From Azadirachta indica (taxonomy: Eukaryota > Streptophyta > Magnoliopsida > Sapindales > Meliaceae), in assembly GCA_022749755.1 (NCBI GenBank), contig CM040442.1:1127408-1191407 (forward strand): a stretch of DNA of 64,000 bases. Reading direction: 5' to 3'. Both the position numbers and the translations under genes were made by a program. Positions 36,120-48,190 of the stretch are shown in pieces. Position 1 is the first letter of the stretch. Each line of letters begins with the position of its first letter. Below the pieces are notes generated by a model. It was not told the origin of the DNA and ran no database searches. It was given only the letters and a program-made list of their open reading frames with translations.

Positions 36120-37497
36120 GGGTAAAGAACATCTAAGTTCCTAAGGTTTGGTTAGTTAGCCATATAAATGCTAGTAGTTTGAAAATTTACCTTATAAGTC
36201 CTAGTCTGTTAATATGTTTAATAAATTTGGATGGAAAAATATAATTTTAAAATCATGCCCCTATTAATTATTATACTTAACTCCCTTAAATTTTTAGAAA
36301 ATAGAATGTATGCACATACTTTTTTGATAATGTAAAAATTCCCTTAACTTTTAAATAAAGATAAACATACCCTTAACTAATTATTTAAAATTAAAAAAAT
36401 AAGTATTTTATCCTTATATTTTTGTTTTTAAAACTATTAAAAAAATATAAAATAACTATAGTACTATTATTTTTATTTTTAATAACTAATATAATTTTAT
36501 TTAATACTTGAATTTGAAATTTATAATAATATTTTAATCATTAATTATTATTTCTTTTAAAATTTGATGTTAATTTTTTATAATATTAATTCCTTAAAAA
36601 ATTTTAATTAAAATAGTTTATTTCAAAAATTATGTATAATAATATTATTAAAATCTCTGAGGTTTTTTTAAATATTAATTACAACATTTTTTATAGTGTA
36701 AAATTTATTGTCACTAATGGTTAAAATTTTACAATGTGAAAATTTTAATTTATTGTAAAAATATTTACAACATGATTTTTTTACTATTACTTATAAAAAT
36801 TAAATACTCTGTTTTAGAAATTTTAACAATATTAAATGATCTATTTTGCCAAAATCCCTAAAATAGGCGATTTAGTTTTTCACAATTAATAATAAAAAAA
36901 ATGTTTTGTAAAATTTTTACAAATAAATTTAAAATTTTTACGTTATAAAATTTTAATACTTTGTTATAGCAAATTTTACGATTAATACTACAAAAAATTA
37001 ATAACTTCAGAATTTGACAATATAAATTATATATAATTAATATTGTAAAAAAATTAACATCAAATTTAAAAAAAAGTAAATTAATGATCAAAATATTATT
37101 ATACTTTTAAATTTAAATATTAAAATAAAATTATATTTGTTATAAAAAATAAAAATAATAATACTATAATTATTTTATATATCTTTTAATAGTTTAAAAT
37201 AATAATATAGGGATAAAATATTCATTTTTTTATTATAAATAGTTAGTTAGGGTATTTTTATCTTATTTTAAAAGTTAAGGATTTTTTTACATTATCAAAA
37301 ATTTTAGTATGTTTTATTTTTAAAAATTTAGGGCAGTTAAGTATAATAACTAATAGGGGTATAATTATAAAATCATAATTTTCAATCTAAATTTATTGTG
37401 CATATTAAGGGACTAGGACTTTTAAAGTAAAATTTTAAACTATTAAAACTTATATGACTAATTAGCCGAACCTTAAGTACCTAAATTTCTATTACCC
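36120..37497. mobile_element. Mutator-like long-TIR element, 1378 bp
   Basis: Inverted ends of about 100 bp or more (left GGGTAAAGAACATCTAAG, right reverse complement GGGTAATAGAAATTTAGG). A perfect 9-bp duplication TTGCATAAA lies at 36111-36119 and 37498-37506. The equivalent place upstream of MVKIKI copy 2 (about 4150-4180) has no insert. The interior is AT-rich, itself partly inverted, with no transposase. Confidence 0.88.
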
Positions 37498-37664
37498 TTG
37501 CATAAAATTACATGTTTCAAGCTAGTTAGGATTATTAGGATTATTAATTGATCGAAAATAACTTGAAAAACAAATTACTTTAGCATTAGGAAACCAAATT
37601 ATCATAGGAAAATTAGAAGGCATCAGTAAAGAAGTTGGTATTAAGAATTAAAAATCTGTAGCTC

Positions 37665-37674
37665 TATATATAAA
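37665..37674 (+). promoter_or_regulatory. TATA box of MVKIKI copy 4
   Basis: TATATATAAA within GCTCTATATATAAAATAAAA, about 90 bp before the ATG at 37760, as in the other copies. Confidence 0.5.
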
Positions 37675-37759
37675 ATAAAATCCATGCTTGCTCTATGATT
37701 ACATTCTCAAGGAGCTAGCCAACACAATTACCGAATTCCTTAAATCTTGAGCTCTGATC

Positions 37760-38165
37760 ATGGTAAAGATCAAAATTATCATGCCTTCTTTTATGAGGGA
37801 AGAGAAGGTGGAGAAAGCAGAAGCCAGTGTTCCTTCCATTCCAACTCAACCAAAAAGCCTACCTAAGTTAAAGAAAAAGGAGAATATTATGAAAAAATCT
37901 GTGAGGAAAGTGAAGCTTAGCCCAGAATAGTTAAGGGAGAAAATAGAATGTATCAAGTACTTAAGAGACTACTCTTTCTTTTTCTCTATTGATGAGCCTG
38001 TCATGCGTAAGTCACCCCCGATGAAGTACCCTACTAAACCTTTAAAGCAACCTAATATAGAGCATGAGCCAATAGTACTAGTGAAGTGCGAGACAAAAGG
38101 TTTAAAACATCCTGGTGCAGAGCATAAGTTATCGCTGCCAATGAAGTACACTCAACAATACCAGT
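37760..38165 (+). pseudogene. MVKIKI family copy 4, nonsense and truncated
   Basis: Starts MVKIKIIMPSFMREEKVEKA. An in-frame TAG at 37928-37930 replaces the codon after SPE. The frame otherwise continues (LREKIECIKYLRDYSFF) with three visible repeats of about 20 residues (MKYPTKPLKQPNIEHEP, VKCETKGLKHPGAEHKL, MKYTQQ). Near 38165 it runs abruptly into the promoter sequence of the next copy, so the C-terminal third is gone. Confidence 0.8.
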
Positions 38166-38367
38166 ACAGGATTTTTTTACATTTCAGCCAAGTTACAGAG
38201 TTTTAATGCTTTTAGCCAAGCTTAGCTAATATATGGGCAACTAAACTACAAATTCTTGTGACATGATGCACTTCATAGCATAAGGATACCAAATTACTAC
38301 AGGGAAATTTTAAAGGTGTTGGGAACCTCGTTGGTATTAGGAATTGAAAACTTCTAACTTTTAGCTC

Positions 38368-38375
38368 TATAAATA
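38368..38375 (+). promoter_or_regulatory. TATA box of MVKIKI copy 5, separated by copia 3
   Basis: TATAAATA in GCTCTATAAATAAAATAG. By comparison with the intact gene this box served the copy now at 44723. Copia 3 begins 16 bp downstream, so the box is 6.3 kb from the start codon. Confidence 0.55.
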
Positions 38376-38391
38376 AAATAGAAGTCTTGCA

Positions 38392-38831
38392 TAATAGAAC
38401 TTAGATAAGATCCAACATGCTTTACTAATCACAATAGCATATAGATCAAGTGTGAAATTAAACCCAAAAACATAACTCCTGCTATTAACATTTTTACAAT
38501 TTGATGATGAAAGTTTTTAATTTACAGTTCTTCTAAACCTTACACAATTTCTATACGATGTTGTATATTTACTAAAGAAAAATTATTGGTTTAGGAACTT
38601 AACTAAGAGAAAGCCTGTATTTATAAGCTCTACCCATCACAGAAGTCATGAGAAAAAACTGCTAGAAACTGATAGAACGTATAACCAACTGACTGCCAGA
38701 AATTGCCGAAACATGTAACTACTATTAGAATATGTAATGAACTACAAAAAAACTAACAGAAACTGTATAATACACATTCCCACTTAAAATGATGAAAGAT
38801 GATGGGTCACTTACAGTTAAAAATTCTAACA
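38392..38831 (-). repeat. 3' LTR of copia 3
   Basis: 440 bp. In element orientation it starts TGTTAGAATTTTTAACTG. It matches 44200-44643 throughout, including TGTATTTATA and CTACCCATCACAGAAGTCAT words. Confidence 0.85.
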
Positions 38832-40586
38832 TTCTCCTACTTAGTCTATAATTTCATCATTTACCATAATAAGAGACAAAATACATGAATTATGACGATA
38901 GGTTCTATATAAACGAGTAATATCTTCCATGCATCACTATGAATTATGTCTCATAAACAGTTGTCCATATTAATAATGAATAAACCCTATGTTTATTTTA
39001 GGTCCAAACATAAATGATATTTTTCAAATTAATAAATGCGTACACAATTGAAAATCAAATATTAGAAAATATCATAACATAAATTGAATTTCATTACAAT
39101 CAACATTTGTTCTTATAATGAAAAAACTTCAAAAGGAATCAAGTCCCATTCAGTCTACATGATCTTTAAATTTCAATGGTGGCATACCTTTTGTTAAAGG
39201 ATTAACAATTATCAATTCAGTGCTAACGTGTTCAATAACCACTGTTTTATCTTTAACATGTTCTCTTATGGCTAAATACTTGATGTCGATGTGTTTACTT
39301 CGACTACCACTTTTATTATTTTTAACCATAAAAATTGCAACTGAATTATTACAATATATACTTAATGGCATAGAAATTGAATCCATAATTTTAAGCCTAG
39401 GTATGAAATTCTTTATCCATACACTATGCGAGGTAGCCTCAAAACAAAATATGAACTCAGCCTCCATAGTAGATGTAGCAGTCAACGTCTGCTTTGCACT
39501 CCTCCAAGATACAACTCCACCGACGAACATAAAAATGTATTCAGATGTTGACTTTCGTGAATCAACAAAGCTGGGGAAATCTAAATTTGAGTATCCAATC
39601 ACCCTCAAATTATCTGTTCATCTATATATATACATGTGATCCTTCGTTCCTTAAAGGAACCTCATCACCTTCTTTATAGCTCTCCATGGTCTAAAATATG
39701 ATGATTAAAAATAGTCTCTAAAATTTTCAAGTTTTAATGATAAATTTGTAAAATTAATTCTCTAAGAAATTATACGTGTTAATAAATGTTAGAACTATAA
39801 TTTCAAAATGTGTTGTAATTTATTACTATTTTAATTTCGTTATTATTATTTCAAGATTAAATGTTAGAAAACTATGTTTTGTTTGAATAAAATTCACATA
39901 CTTTCTAATCAAAATTAGGTATCTTATTCTATAATTAATGTGATCTTCATTTATAAATATACCTTAAACGGTCAATAATTTTAGAATTTTAATTCTTCTT
40001 ATATATATATTTTTTAAATGACTCAACCTCACTTATTTTTAAGAAATTTTTTTCTCATATGTATGTTTGTGCATTATTAAGCTCATTTGATCCATTCATA
40101 ACCATGTACTATCATATGGAGTAATCAATACGCAGGCTTCAGTTGAGCAATATTGCATAACTAAGAATTCAACTATACTGTAATGTAATCAATACAGATG
40201 CTGATAATTGCAATATTGCATAACTGTATTGAAAACTAAGAATTCGATACAAAGACATAATTATATTGAAAGCTAAGAATTCGAGTTTTAATAACAAAAA
40301 TAAAAAGGGTGAAAAGATGAACTCACCTGAATTAATTATTTCTGTCAATTTTCTGTCTCTTCTCAAAATTTGGAAGCTTTAATTCGAATCCTGAAACATT
40401 CAATAGAGTAATTAATTAGCTGCTATATCTAATTAAAATCAAAAAGCTGCATAACAAATTCTGAATAAATTTTTCACCAAATTGTCAGCTTACGAAACCA
40501 CTTTTGTGAAGAGGTGACACCTAATCAAAAGCATCTAAATTTAAACAAGCTAATAAGCAATGAAAATAAATAATTATTATGGCGAA

Positions 40587-41060
40587 CAGCTATGGCGCGG
40601 GGAGAGGTGAACGTCTATGGCGCGGGGAGAGGTCAATGGCGACGGCGGCGGGTCGGGGAGAGTCGAACGGCAATGGAGTGGGGAGAGGTGAATCGCGACG
40701 GCGCAGGGAGAGGCGAATGGCGACGGCGACGGCAACGGCTCGAGGAGAGTCGAACGGCAATGGAGTGGGGAGAGGTGAATCGCGACGGGGCAGGGAGAGG
40801 CGAATCGCGACGGCGACGGCTCGAGGAGAGTCTAACGACGACGGCGACAGCGCGGGTCGAGGGGAATGGGGACAGTGACGGTGCGAGGAGAGTCGAACGG
40901 CGACCGAGTGGGGAGAGGTGAATCACGACGGCGTTGGGAGAGTCGAATCGTGACTGCGACGGCGTGGAGAAGTGAACGACGACGGCAAGGGGAGAGATGA
41001 ACGGTGACGGCGACGGTAATGGCAAAGGGAAAGGCGAATGGCGACGGCGAGGAGAGAAGC
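40587..41060. repeat. GC-rich minisatellite
   Basis: Tandem imperfect units built from GGGGAGAGGTGAA and CGACGGCG words. A higher-order copy of about 87 bp begins at 40664 and again at 40751, with a shorter one near 40834. It gives long open frames in several phases on both strands (GRGE- or Ser/Pro/Arg-rich). These are artefacts of repeat composition and not genes. Confidence 0.85.
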
Positions 41061-41219
41061 GGCGGCTTTTAACAAGTCTGATGGGATTTGCATCTAGTGT
41101 TGCAATACATACATATATATATATATAGCATATTAACAATAAGAACCCTGTACATTTAGAAAATATGATATTTTATTACATATTATATTAAAATAATACT
41201 TACATCCTTAGGGACTTAT

Positions 41220-41640
41220 TTGCTATAATAATTAGCAAAGTTTTTAGCGACAACAAAAATATTGTTGCTAAAAAACCTTTTAGTGACGACAAATGTCGCC
41301 GCAAAAGACCTATAAAAAATTCGACGCTAAAAACATCTTTTGCGACAACATAGTGTTGCTGTTAAATATGTATTTGGCGACAACACAAAACGGTTGTCGC
41401 CAAAAGTTACCACCTTGTCGCCATATATTTGGTGCTAAATGGCGCCCTTACATTAGGTGACGACTTATAATGTCGTCGCTAATACTATATATTTAACGAC
41501 AACAGTGTTGTCGCTAAAGGATATAATTAATTATTAATTTTTTCTATAAATTTTATCGACGACCTTGAAAATGTCGTCGCTAAAACTGTTTTTAGCGACA
41601 AAATTTTTGTCGTCGCTAAAAATTTTGTCGCTAATACCCA
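41220..41640. repeat. Subterminal inverted repeats of the CACTA-type element
   Basis: At least ten pairs of TTAGCGACGACA-like and TGTCGTCGCTAAA-like words, alternating in orientation and forming short hairpins. They resemble transposase-binding subterminal repeats. Confidence 0.7.
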
Positions 41641-43744
41641 ATTTTCTTGTAATGATTGGTTCAAGTTAAATCTGTCACCTTTCACAATGGTTGCTATACT
41701 TGGTGAACAATTTTTCATCTGAAATCTCTCTAAAAATTTGTTGATATAGGTCTCTTGAGACAGATCTAAAATATCTCGAAATTTATCTCTATGTATTTTA
41801 ATACCAATGACATAAGATGCATCACCCATAGCCTTTATGTTAAAATTTTCAGAGAGAAATTGTTTCACCTTATAAAGCAACACCTTATTATTGGCTGCAA
41901 GAAGAATGTCATCCACATATAGAATTAAGAAACATATTTTGCTCCCACTGACTTTCTGGTATATATATTGATCAATGATGTTCTCTAGGAAACAAAATGA
42001 ATAAATAACATCATTAAATTTCAAATACCATTGACGGGAGACTTGTTTCAAGTCATATATAGATTTCTTAAGCTTGCAAACCAAATGCTCACCATTGCTA
42101 GAGAAAAATCCTTTTGGTTGCTTCATGTAAACCTCTTCCTCTAAATCTCCATTGAGAAAAGCCATTTTCACATCTATTTGTTGCAACTCTAAGTCAAAAT
42201 ATGCAACCAATGCCATAATTATATGAAAGAAATCTTTCTTGGATACAAGAGATAATGTCTCCTTGTAATCAATTCTTTTCTTTTGAGTGAATCCTTTGGC
42301 AACGACTCTTACTTTGTATCTCTCAATGTTGCCTAATAAGTCTTTCTTAGTTTTAAAGACCCATTTACATCATATAGTTTTTGCACCATTAAGCAACTTA
42401 ACAAGATCTCAAACTCTATTAGATGCCATAGAATTCATCTCATTTTTTATTGTATTATACCACAAATTTGATTTTTTGCAACTAATAGCTTGTGAAAATG
42501 TTTCTGGATCATTTTCGACTCTAATATTATAGTCAGATTCTTGTAGATACACAACATAATCATTAGGAATTGCTGATTTTTTTGATCTAGTAAATCTCCT
42601 TAATGTTGTATCAACATTTTCTTCAGGAATATGTTGTTCAACTAAATGTTCAAAATTTTTTGGTAATTCTTGAATAAATTGATCTACTGGATTATTATCA
42701 TTTACTTGTGAAATTTCAACGATTGGTTGCTTAACACCCAATTGGACTTGAAGAGTGTTGTGAATGACAATCAATTTAGTACTTGAAGTGGACGGCTAAG
42801 CATCAATATGATCTTTCTCAAAACCAATATCCTAAAATTGATCATTTTCATCAATCTAGCACTTCATAATTAGGATGTTCGCAAGTGCTTTATCCAAAAT
42901 CTCAAACTGTTTTTCAATTGTCTTCAGTAATGCCTTGACATTATCATGCTAATCGACTGAACCCCGAATACCAGTAGAAATTTTGGTTTTTATGAACATA
43001 ATACTTAAGCGATTAGATTGCTCTCATCGTTTATAAAGAGCAATTTCAGCTTGACTACTGATTTTAGTAATAATTGGTTCGTCTTTGTGTATAGCATAAT
43101 CAATATCCATCCACCCTAAATGAAGGAGAATTCTTTCTTTTCAAACCTTATAATTATCAACTTTCAACTCGAGAATGCCGCATTTGATATAAAAAAAATT
43201 TGTAGATTATATGACTGGATAAATTAAACATACATGCTTATACATAATATGAATTGAGGCTAATAAATAGATATCATGTTTTATCAATGTAAACCACATT
43301 ATAAAATATGAATCAATAAACATAAAATTTACTTGTAGGCTAAAGTTCTAATTCAAGCATATTCATATTTATATATGTATATATAAATCTTTATAATAAA
43401 ACTATCAAATTATGTTTCTTTTCCTAATTCCTGTGGATAATTAAGAAAATAATTTGATATTTTATTCTAATTAATCATATAAATATAATAAAAATTCCTG
43501 TGAAATAAAATTTATTATATATTAAATATGATTAACTACAAGCAATGTCAATTTCTTATACATGATCCTAAATATTTAAAATATAATTTTGTATGATTAA
43601 AGATGTTGTGGCTAATCCTTAATTAATCAAAATTATATGAATCATAGACATTTAATTTTAATCATAAAAATTGTATACAATAATAAAACATAATTTTAAT
43701 TTTATGTCTCAAAATAATCAAATAAGTTGCATGTTATTATTTAC

Positions 43745-43965
43745 TATAACCTACAGAAAACTACATGTCATATTACCAAAATTAAGGAAACGACGTATTA
43801 TACAATTTCACAAACAAAAACTATATGTCATATTAAGTCATTTAAAAAACGACATGTCTTACTATTTTATATAAGTAGATAACATGTCATACAATATCAT
43901 GTGCAAAACGACATGTTATATTGTTTCGCATACAACAGATAACATGTCCTATGACATTGTCTTCA
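43745..43965. repeat. Degenerate tandem repeats in the copia 3 leader
   Basis: The word AACGACATGTCATA, or close variants, recurs about six times at spacings of roughly 30-50 bp between the primer-binding site and gag. Confidence 0.55.
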
Positions 43966-44199
43966 ATTTCCAACAAACGATTTTTCAATTTGATTACAAA
44001 AATGAATTATCTCTTATTTGACTCCAAAAACAAAAAACATCAATTCAAATCCCAAACTAGTAAATCCGATTTCATAATGATTTCTAGTATTATTATTGAT
44101 CAATAATGCTTGATAATAAATTTGATTTTCTAGAAACTAATCATTTAACCGAATTTCACAAAATCAAAGCAAAGGCAATACAATGGCTCTGATACCAAA

Positions 44200-44643
44200 T
44201 AATATAATTCAGATACGAACCAGCATGCTTTACTAATCATAATAACATGTAGATCAAGTGCAGAATTAAACCCAAAACATACCTCTTGCTATTGACGTCT
44301 TTTATAATCTGGTGATGAAAGTTTCTGTTTTACCGTTCTTTTAAACCTTACACAATCTGTATATGATGGTGTATATTTACTAAAAAGAAATTGTTGGTTT
44401 AGAGACCTAACTAATAGAAGGTCTGTATTTATAGGCTCTACCCATCACAGAAGTCATGAAAAAAAAAATTGCCAGAAACTGATAGAACGTATAACCAACT
44501 GAATATCAGAAACTGACAGAACATATAACAACTAGTAGAACATATAATGAACTGCAGAAAAAAATTGATAAAAACTATATAATACGCGTTCTCACTTAAA
44601 ATGATAAAAAATCATAAGTTATTTACAGTTAAAAATTATAACA
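44200..44643 (-). repeat. 5' LTR of copia 3
   Basis: 444 bp, directly beside the primer-binding site (44185-44197, reverse strand). Outer end TGTTATAATTTTTAAC. Confidence 0.85.
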
Positions 44644-44722
44644 CCGCATACTCTCAATCATATATTCTGAAAGAGCCAACACAATTACCAATTCCATAAA
44701 TCTTGAACCCTTATCAGTCATC

Positions 44723-45354
44723 ATGGTGAAGATCAAGATCATCATGCCTTCTCTTATAAGGGAAGATAAGGTGGAGAAAGCAACAGCAAGTGTTCCTCCC
44801 ATTCCAACTCAACCGAGAACCCAACCTAACCTAAAGAAAACGGAGAAAATTATGAAGAAATCTGTGAGGAAGGTGAAGGTTAGCCCAGAAACATTAAGGG
44901 AGAAAATAGCAAGTACTCAAGGGACTACTCTTTCTTATTCTCTGCAGATGAGCCTGTCTTGCATGTGTCCCCACCAGTAGAGTACCAGACTGAAGCTTCA
45001 ATCCAGCCTGGTTCAGAGCTTAAGCCAGCACCATTGAGGCACTCAACAGAAGCTTCAAAGGTACGTCCTGGTTCAGAGCATAAGTAAGCATCCCCATTGA
45101 AGTACTATACCGAACAGAAGCTTGAAGGAAGAAAGAGTAGCGGAAGTCAGCGCTATTCAGGAAACTCAACAGAATCTTCAAGGCAGAACATCAAGAGGAC
45201 TTATCATCAACTGGTTTTCCGAGAAACTGCAAAGAATGGTGTGAAACGGCAAGATTATTGGGGCAGCCGCCATGAAAGAAGGGAAGAGAAATACAACAAA
45301 TCCTACGAAGGAAGACGTGGGAGGAGGTTGTCAATAGCTAATCAAAGTAGATGA
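44723..45354 (+). pseudogene. MVKIKI family copy 5, frameshift plus nonsense
   Basis: Starts MVKIKIIMPSLIREDKVEKA and follows the intact gene to KIAS near 44910. There 7 bp are missing compared with the intact copy and the frame is lost (stop at 44978-44980). The original frame is readable again with a TAA in place of a Leu codon after EHK (near 45087). It then stays open from 45097 to TGA 45354 (KYYTEQKLEGRKSSG, then RQNIKR and RRGRR). Its promoter is separated by copia 3. It is a pseudogene unless the downstream 85-codon frame is used alone, for which there is no sign. Confidence 0.82.
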
Positions 45355-45664
45355 AAGGAGAGAAAGGTTGAAGAAACCCTCATTCGATCAGAACTGAAGC
45401 TAAGGGAAAAGGTCAACGAGTTGTCCATGAAACAAAAGTTTTAATTAATTCATTAATGTTCTGGAGTTAATTTGTAATTGTAGACATATTTTTTCCTTCG
45501 TCAATACAAATACACTACTTATTCATAGTCATTCATTAATTTTATAATTGATATCGTCTTTGCTTGCCATATGTCACATCTGATTGATTTTCTGTTCTTT
45601 TTTGTATGGATGGGTTATTTTAATTACTGCAACTTAATTAATAACATAATCATCTGATACGTGT

Positions 45665-46150
45665 TGAATCAAAATATTGCTAATTTGTGTCCTTCGATTC
45701 AGAACAGAAAGGTGAAGAGAGACCTAAATAAAAAAGATATATTGTTGGAATAGTTGTGAAAAATTTTATTTCAACATTCTCCATATCATAAGTTATGGAT
45801 AAGTCAACACATAATGTTGAAGTGAAGTACATATACAATAGCCCTTGGGACAAGCTTGTCTAATTTTATATTCTTCACACTGTGTCCATCTTCTTTTACA
45901 AAATATTAGCAATCCTGTGAAGGCTCTAGCTCTTCATAGCTTTACCAGTATGATAATTGCAAAGTAAATTTTATTATTCAAGAGCTGTAGTATTTGATAC
46001 AAATGCCAAAATTCATTGACTATAAGAATGTGTGAACCTTACATAATTCCAACATACTAAAAGTCACAGGATTTCTTCAAGTGGAGACTCATGACCACCC
46101 GAATCAAGAGCATACTAGGATGATATGGCACCAGTTGAAAAGGCACTGAG
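45665..46150 (-). pseudogene. Remnant of the convergent gene's 3' end
   Basis: Reverse-strand match to about 1540-2040 (CAGTGCCTTTTCAACTGGTG and TAGAGCCTTCACAGGATTGC are shared). The splice acceptor seen at 1741-1742 is altered here. Homology ends near 46160 at a C-rich run (46187-46208). Confidence 0.65.
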
Positions 46151-46209
46151 GGGAATAAGGATCAAAATAAAAACGGGGAAAGGCCATCCCTCCCCGACTC
46201 CCCCCCCGC

Positions 46210-47930
46210 AATTGCCAACCCTAATATTTTCATATTAAAATTAACAAATTAAAATGTGATCATCTTCAACCGAACCAATAACAAGCATTAATTAATTGAT
46301 TTCTAACTAAAATACTTGTCTCTCTTTTATTAATTTGTTTCTTTGTTATCAAGAATTTAAACTTTGCTGGCCTGGAAGCGAAAAATGCTTTGTTTTTGTT
46401 TCCAAGAGTTTGAAGATTGTGAGAAGATCGAAGAAAAAATATATAGCAGAGCTGGAGAGAGTAGCTAATAAGATTCTTGAAATTCTATATGTTAAGAAGA
46501 AACAGTAAGTTGTAAGAGAGCAACGACTTAAGTTGTTATTTTGATTTTCAATTCGTGTTTCAATTTATAATAACCAAAATACGAAATTTTATTCAAAAAT
46601 TTAACGTAACCACCAAGAAAATATTTAATCCCCTTTAAGAATACCTATTTGACATCTTATAATTTCAAAAACTGTATGTTTTCTTTGGTAAAAGGATAAT
46701 AGAAACTTAAGCCCAGTAGCCAAATTTATAAATTAAAGATTAGGCCAATAAACCAAGTCTAAAACAAACTCAGATTAGTTTGGTTACCAAATAAGATGCA
46801 ATGATGTAATCGAGGAACATAAAGGCTATTTTCGGAGAAGTAATTAATCTTTTTCCAAAGAAAAATGGAGTCCCTTTTCAAAAGGAAAAACAAGATTATA
46901 ATGTTTTTATGTTTAAATAAAAGAACAAGAACTGATCACCTATATATATATATATATATATGTAAAAGATTTGGCAAAGAGAAAACAATATCAATTATGA
47001 AATCAATGAACATAAATTATCAATTAATTTTTAAAAAAGAATGAATATGAACGAACATTCAGCGTGTACTAATGAAGAGAGATTATCGTTTACAAATGAA
47101 CTTGAGAACATTAATATTAATTCATTACATGATCAACATTGAGACCTAGTAACATTAATGCAAGTTCCGTGGAGTGCAACAAGTTAATTTGAACATTAAT
47201 TATTTAACTTGTTCATCACCAACTTCGTCCCGATCAGCTTGAATTAATTTATATATATGTGTGTGTGTTAAAAATATTTCTTTCTTTTCCAATTACACAC
47301 GCTCAATCTTATTTCTTATCCTACTATTTTATTTCAAATAAAAATAATTAAAATATATAACTTCTATTAGAGTGGTGTGACCTCTAACAATTTCGTGATT
47401 GATGTGCAGTTATGGACGATATTTTAGAATTTTTTTAACCTGTGTAAATATATATTATAAAAAATTTAGTTAGTTTTTATTAATTTAAATGAAAAGATTT
47501 ATTTAATTATTTTTAAAGTGGTTAATAGTTACTATTAACAAAGGATGTTAAATAATAAATATTTAAGGAAAGGATTCATATTTTTAAAAGCATTTCTATA
47601 ATTTGAATATTATTGAATTAACTCCTCTTTTATTTTAAAATTACTAACCACTTGACAGAATATTATTAGAAAGTGGCAGACATGACCCAAACACAAATAT
47701 GGAGAAGGACCCACTATTATTTTCAAGGCTGATATTTTCAATTATGGGTATTCTTTTTGGTCTTCAGTATGTTCTCAAATTTTTTCATACTACAAAATTA
47801 GAAAATTTCTTCTTACTATAAAGTAACTTTTTAAGTTTGAAGAAAATTAAAAATAGAGCATTTAAATCCAATTTTTACAAATAAAAAATAAATAACTTTT
47901 TAAATAGTGATCTAAATTTTAAGGAAAAAA
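46210..47930. other. Intergenic part of the duplicated unit
   Basis: 46230-46330 resembles 24350-24450. 47000-47240 is an inverted remnant of an MVKIKI 3' flank (matching 10410-10590). 47270-47680 matches 24820-25200. No gene. Confidence 0.55.
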
Positions 47931-47949
47931 AAAATGGGGGTCATTTATG

Positions 47950-48190
47950 TGGTGTATATAAAAAAAGGATTTCACGGCTATCAGTTGATTGCTCTTTCTT
48001 TTCCTTTTTCTTTTCTTTTCTTCTTCTTTGTACACCAATACAATACAACCCCACCACAGACAGCAACATCCCTCCCTCTCACACAGTCTTTTCTTTTTTC
48101 TTTAGTTTGCTTTTTCCTTTATTATCCATATGCATTCTCATTTTTGCACTCTAAGGCAGCCTTGATGCTTGCAAAAGCAAATTAACCATT
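47950..48190 (+). promoter_or_regulatory. Conserved promoter-like block (copy 2)
   Basis: TATATAAAA at 47955-47963 is followed by a CT-rich leader with CTCTCACACAGTC. It matches 25485-25638 plus 30611-30830. An 83-codon frame here is not conserved in the other copy. Confidence 0.4.

Larger units (their letters stand above)
39690..41654 (-). mobile_element. CACTA-type (En/Spm) element end and interior, partial
   Basis: The right end reads CATTACAAGAAAATTGGG in reverse orientation (41654 downward), close to the CACTACAAGAAAA end of plant CACTA elements with one changed base. Behind it (41220-41640) are many subterminal repeats with a TTAGCGACGACA core in both orientations. Further in lie a GC-rich minisatellite and exon-like AT-rich DNA. 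The left end was not found, and about 60 codons of the host reverse transcriptase are missing, so the insertion came with a deletion or lost its left end. Confidence 0.6.
38392..44643 (-). mobile_element. Ty1/copia LTR retrotransposon 3, with nested CACTA-type insert
   Basis: About 6.25 kb on the reverse strand. 5' LTR 44643-44200, perfect primer-binding site TGGTATCAGAGCC (44197-44185), a roughly 1-kb leader, gag remnant (about 43160-42840, LHLGWMDIDYAI), a deletion of gag C-terminus, protease and most of integrase, then pol tail (42774-42409), reverse transcriptase (42216-41655, LILYVDDILLAA present), RNase H (39700-39150, with ATSTMEAEF), purine tract AAGTAGGAGAA and 3' LTR 38831-38392. 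Candidate 5-bp duplications are TTGCA (38387-38391) and CCGCA (44644-44648), with two mismatches. The intact gene's promoter shows the unfilled site. About 2 kb of foreign DNA splits reverse transcriptase from RNase H. Confidence 0.9.

Noticed and set aside
40579..41139. Overlapping open frames of 99-168 codons on both strands
   Set aside because: They come from the GC-rich minisatellite, which lacks stops in several phases. The products are simple GRGE- or Ser/Pro/Arg-rich repeats without domains.
43745..43965. CRISPR-like array
   Set aside because: Repeats are degenerate, spacing is irregular, and the context is a plant retrotransposon leader.
46187..46208. C-rich run at the end of a homology block as a G-quadruplex or regulatory site
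   Set aside because: Too short and irregular to support. More likely the edge of a degenerate repeat.
47934..48185. 83-codon frame in the promoter-like block
   Set aside because: The matching block at 25485/30611 does not keep the frame, and the product is low-complexity Phe/Ser-rich.
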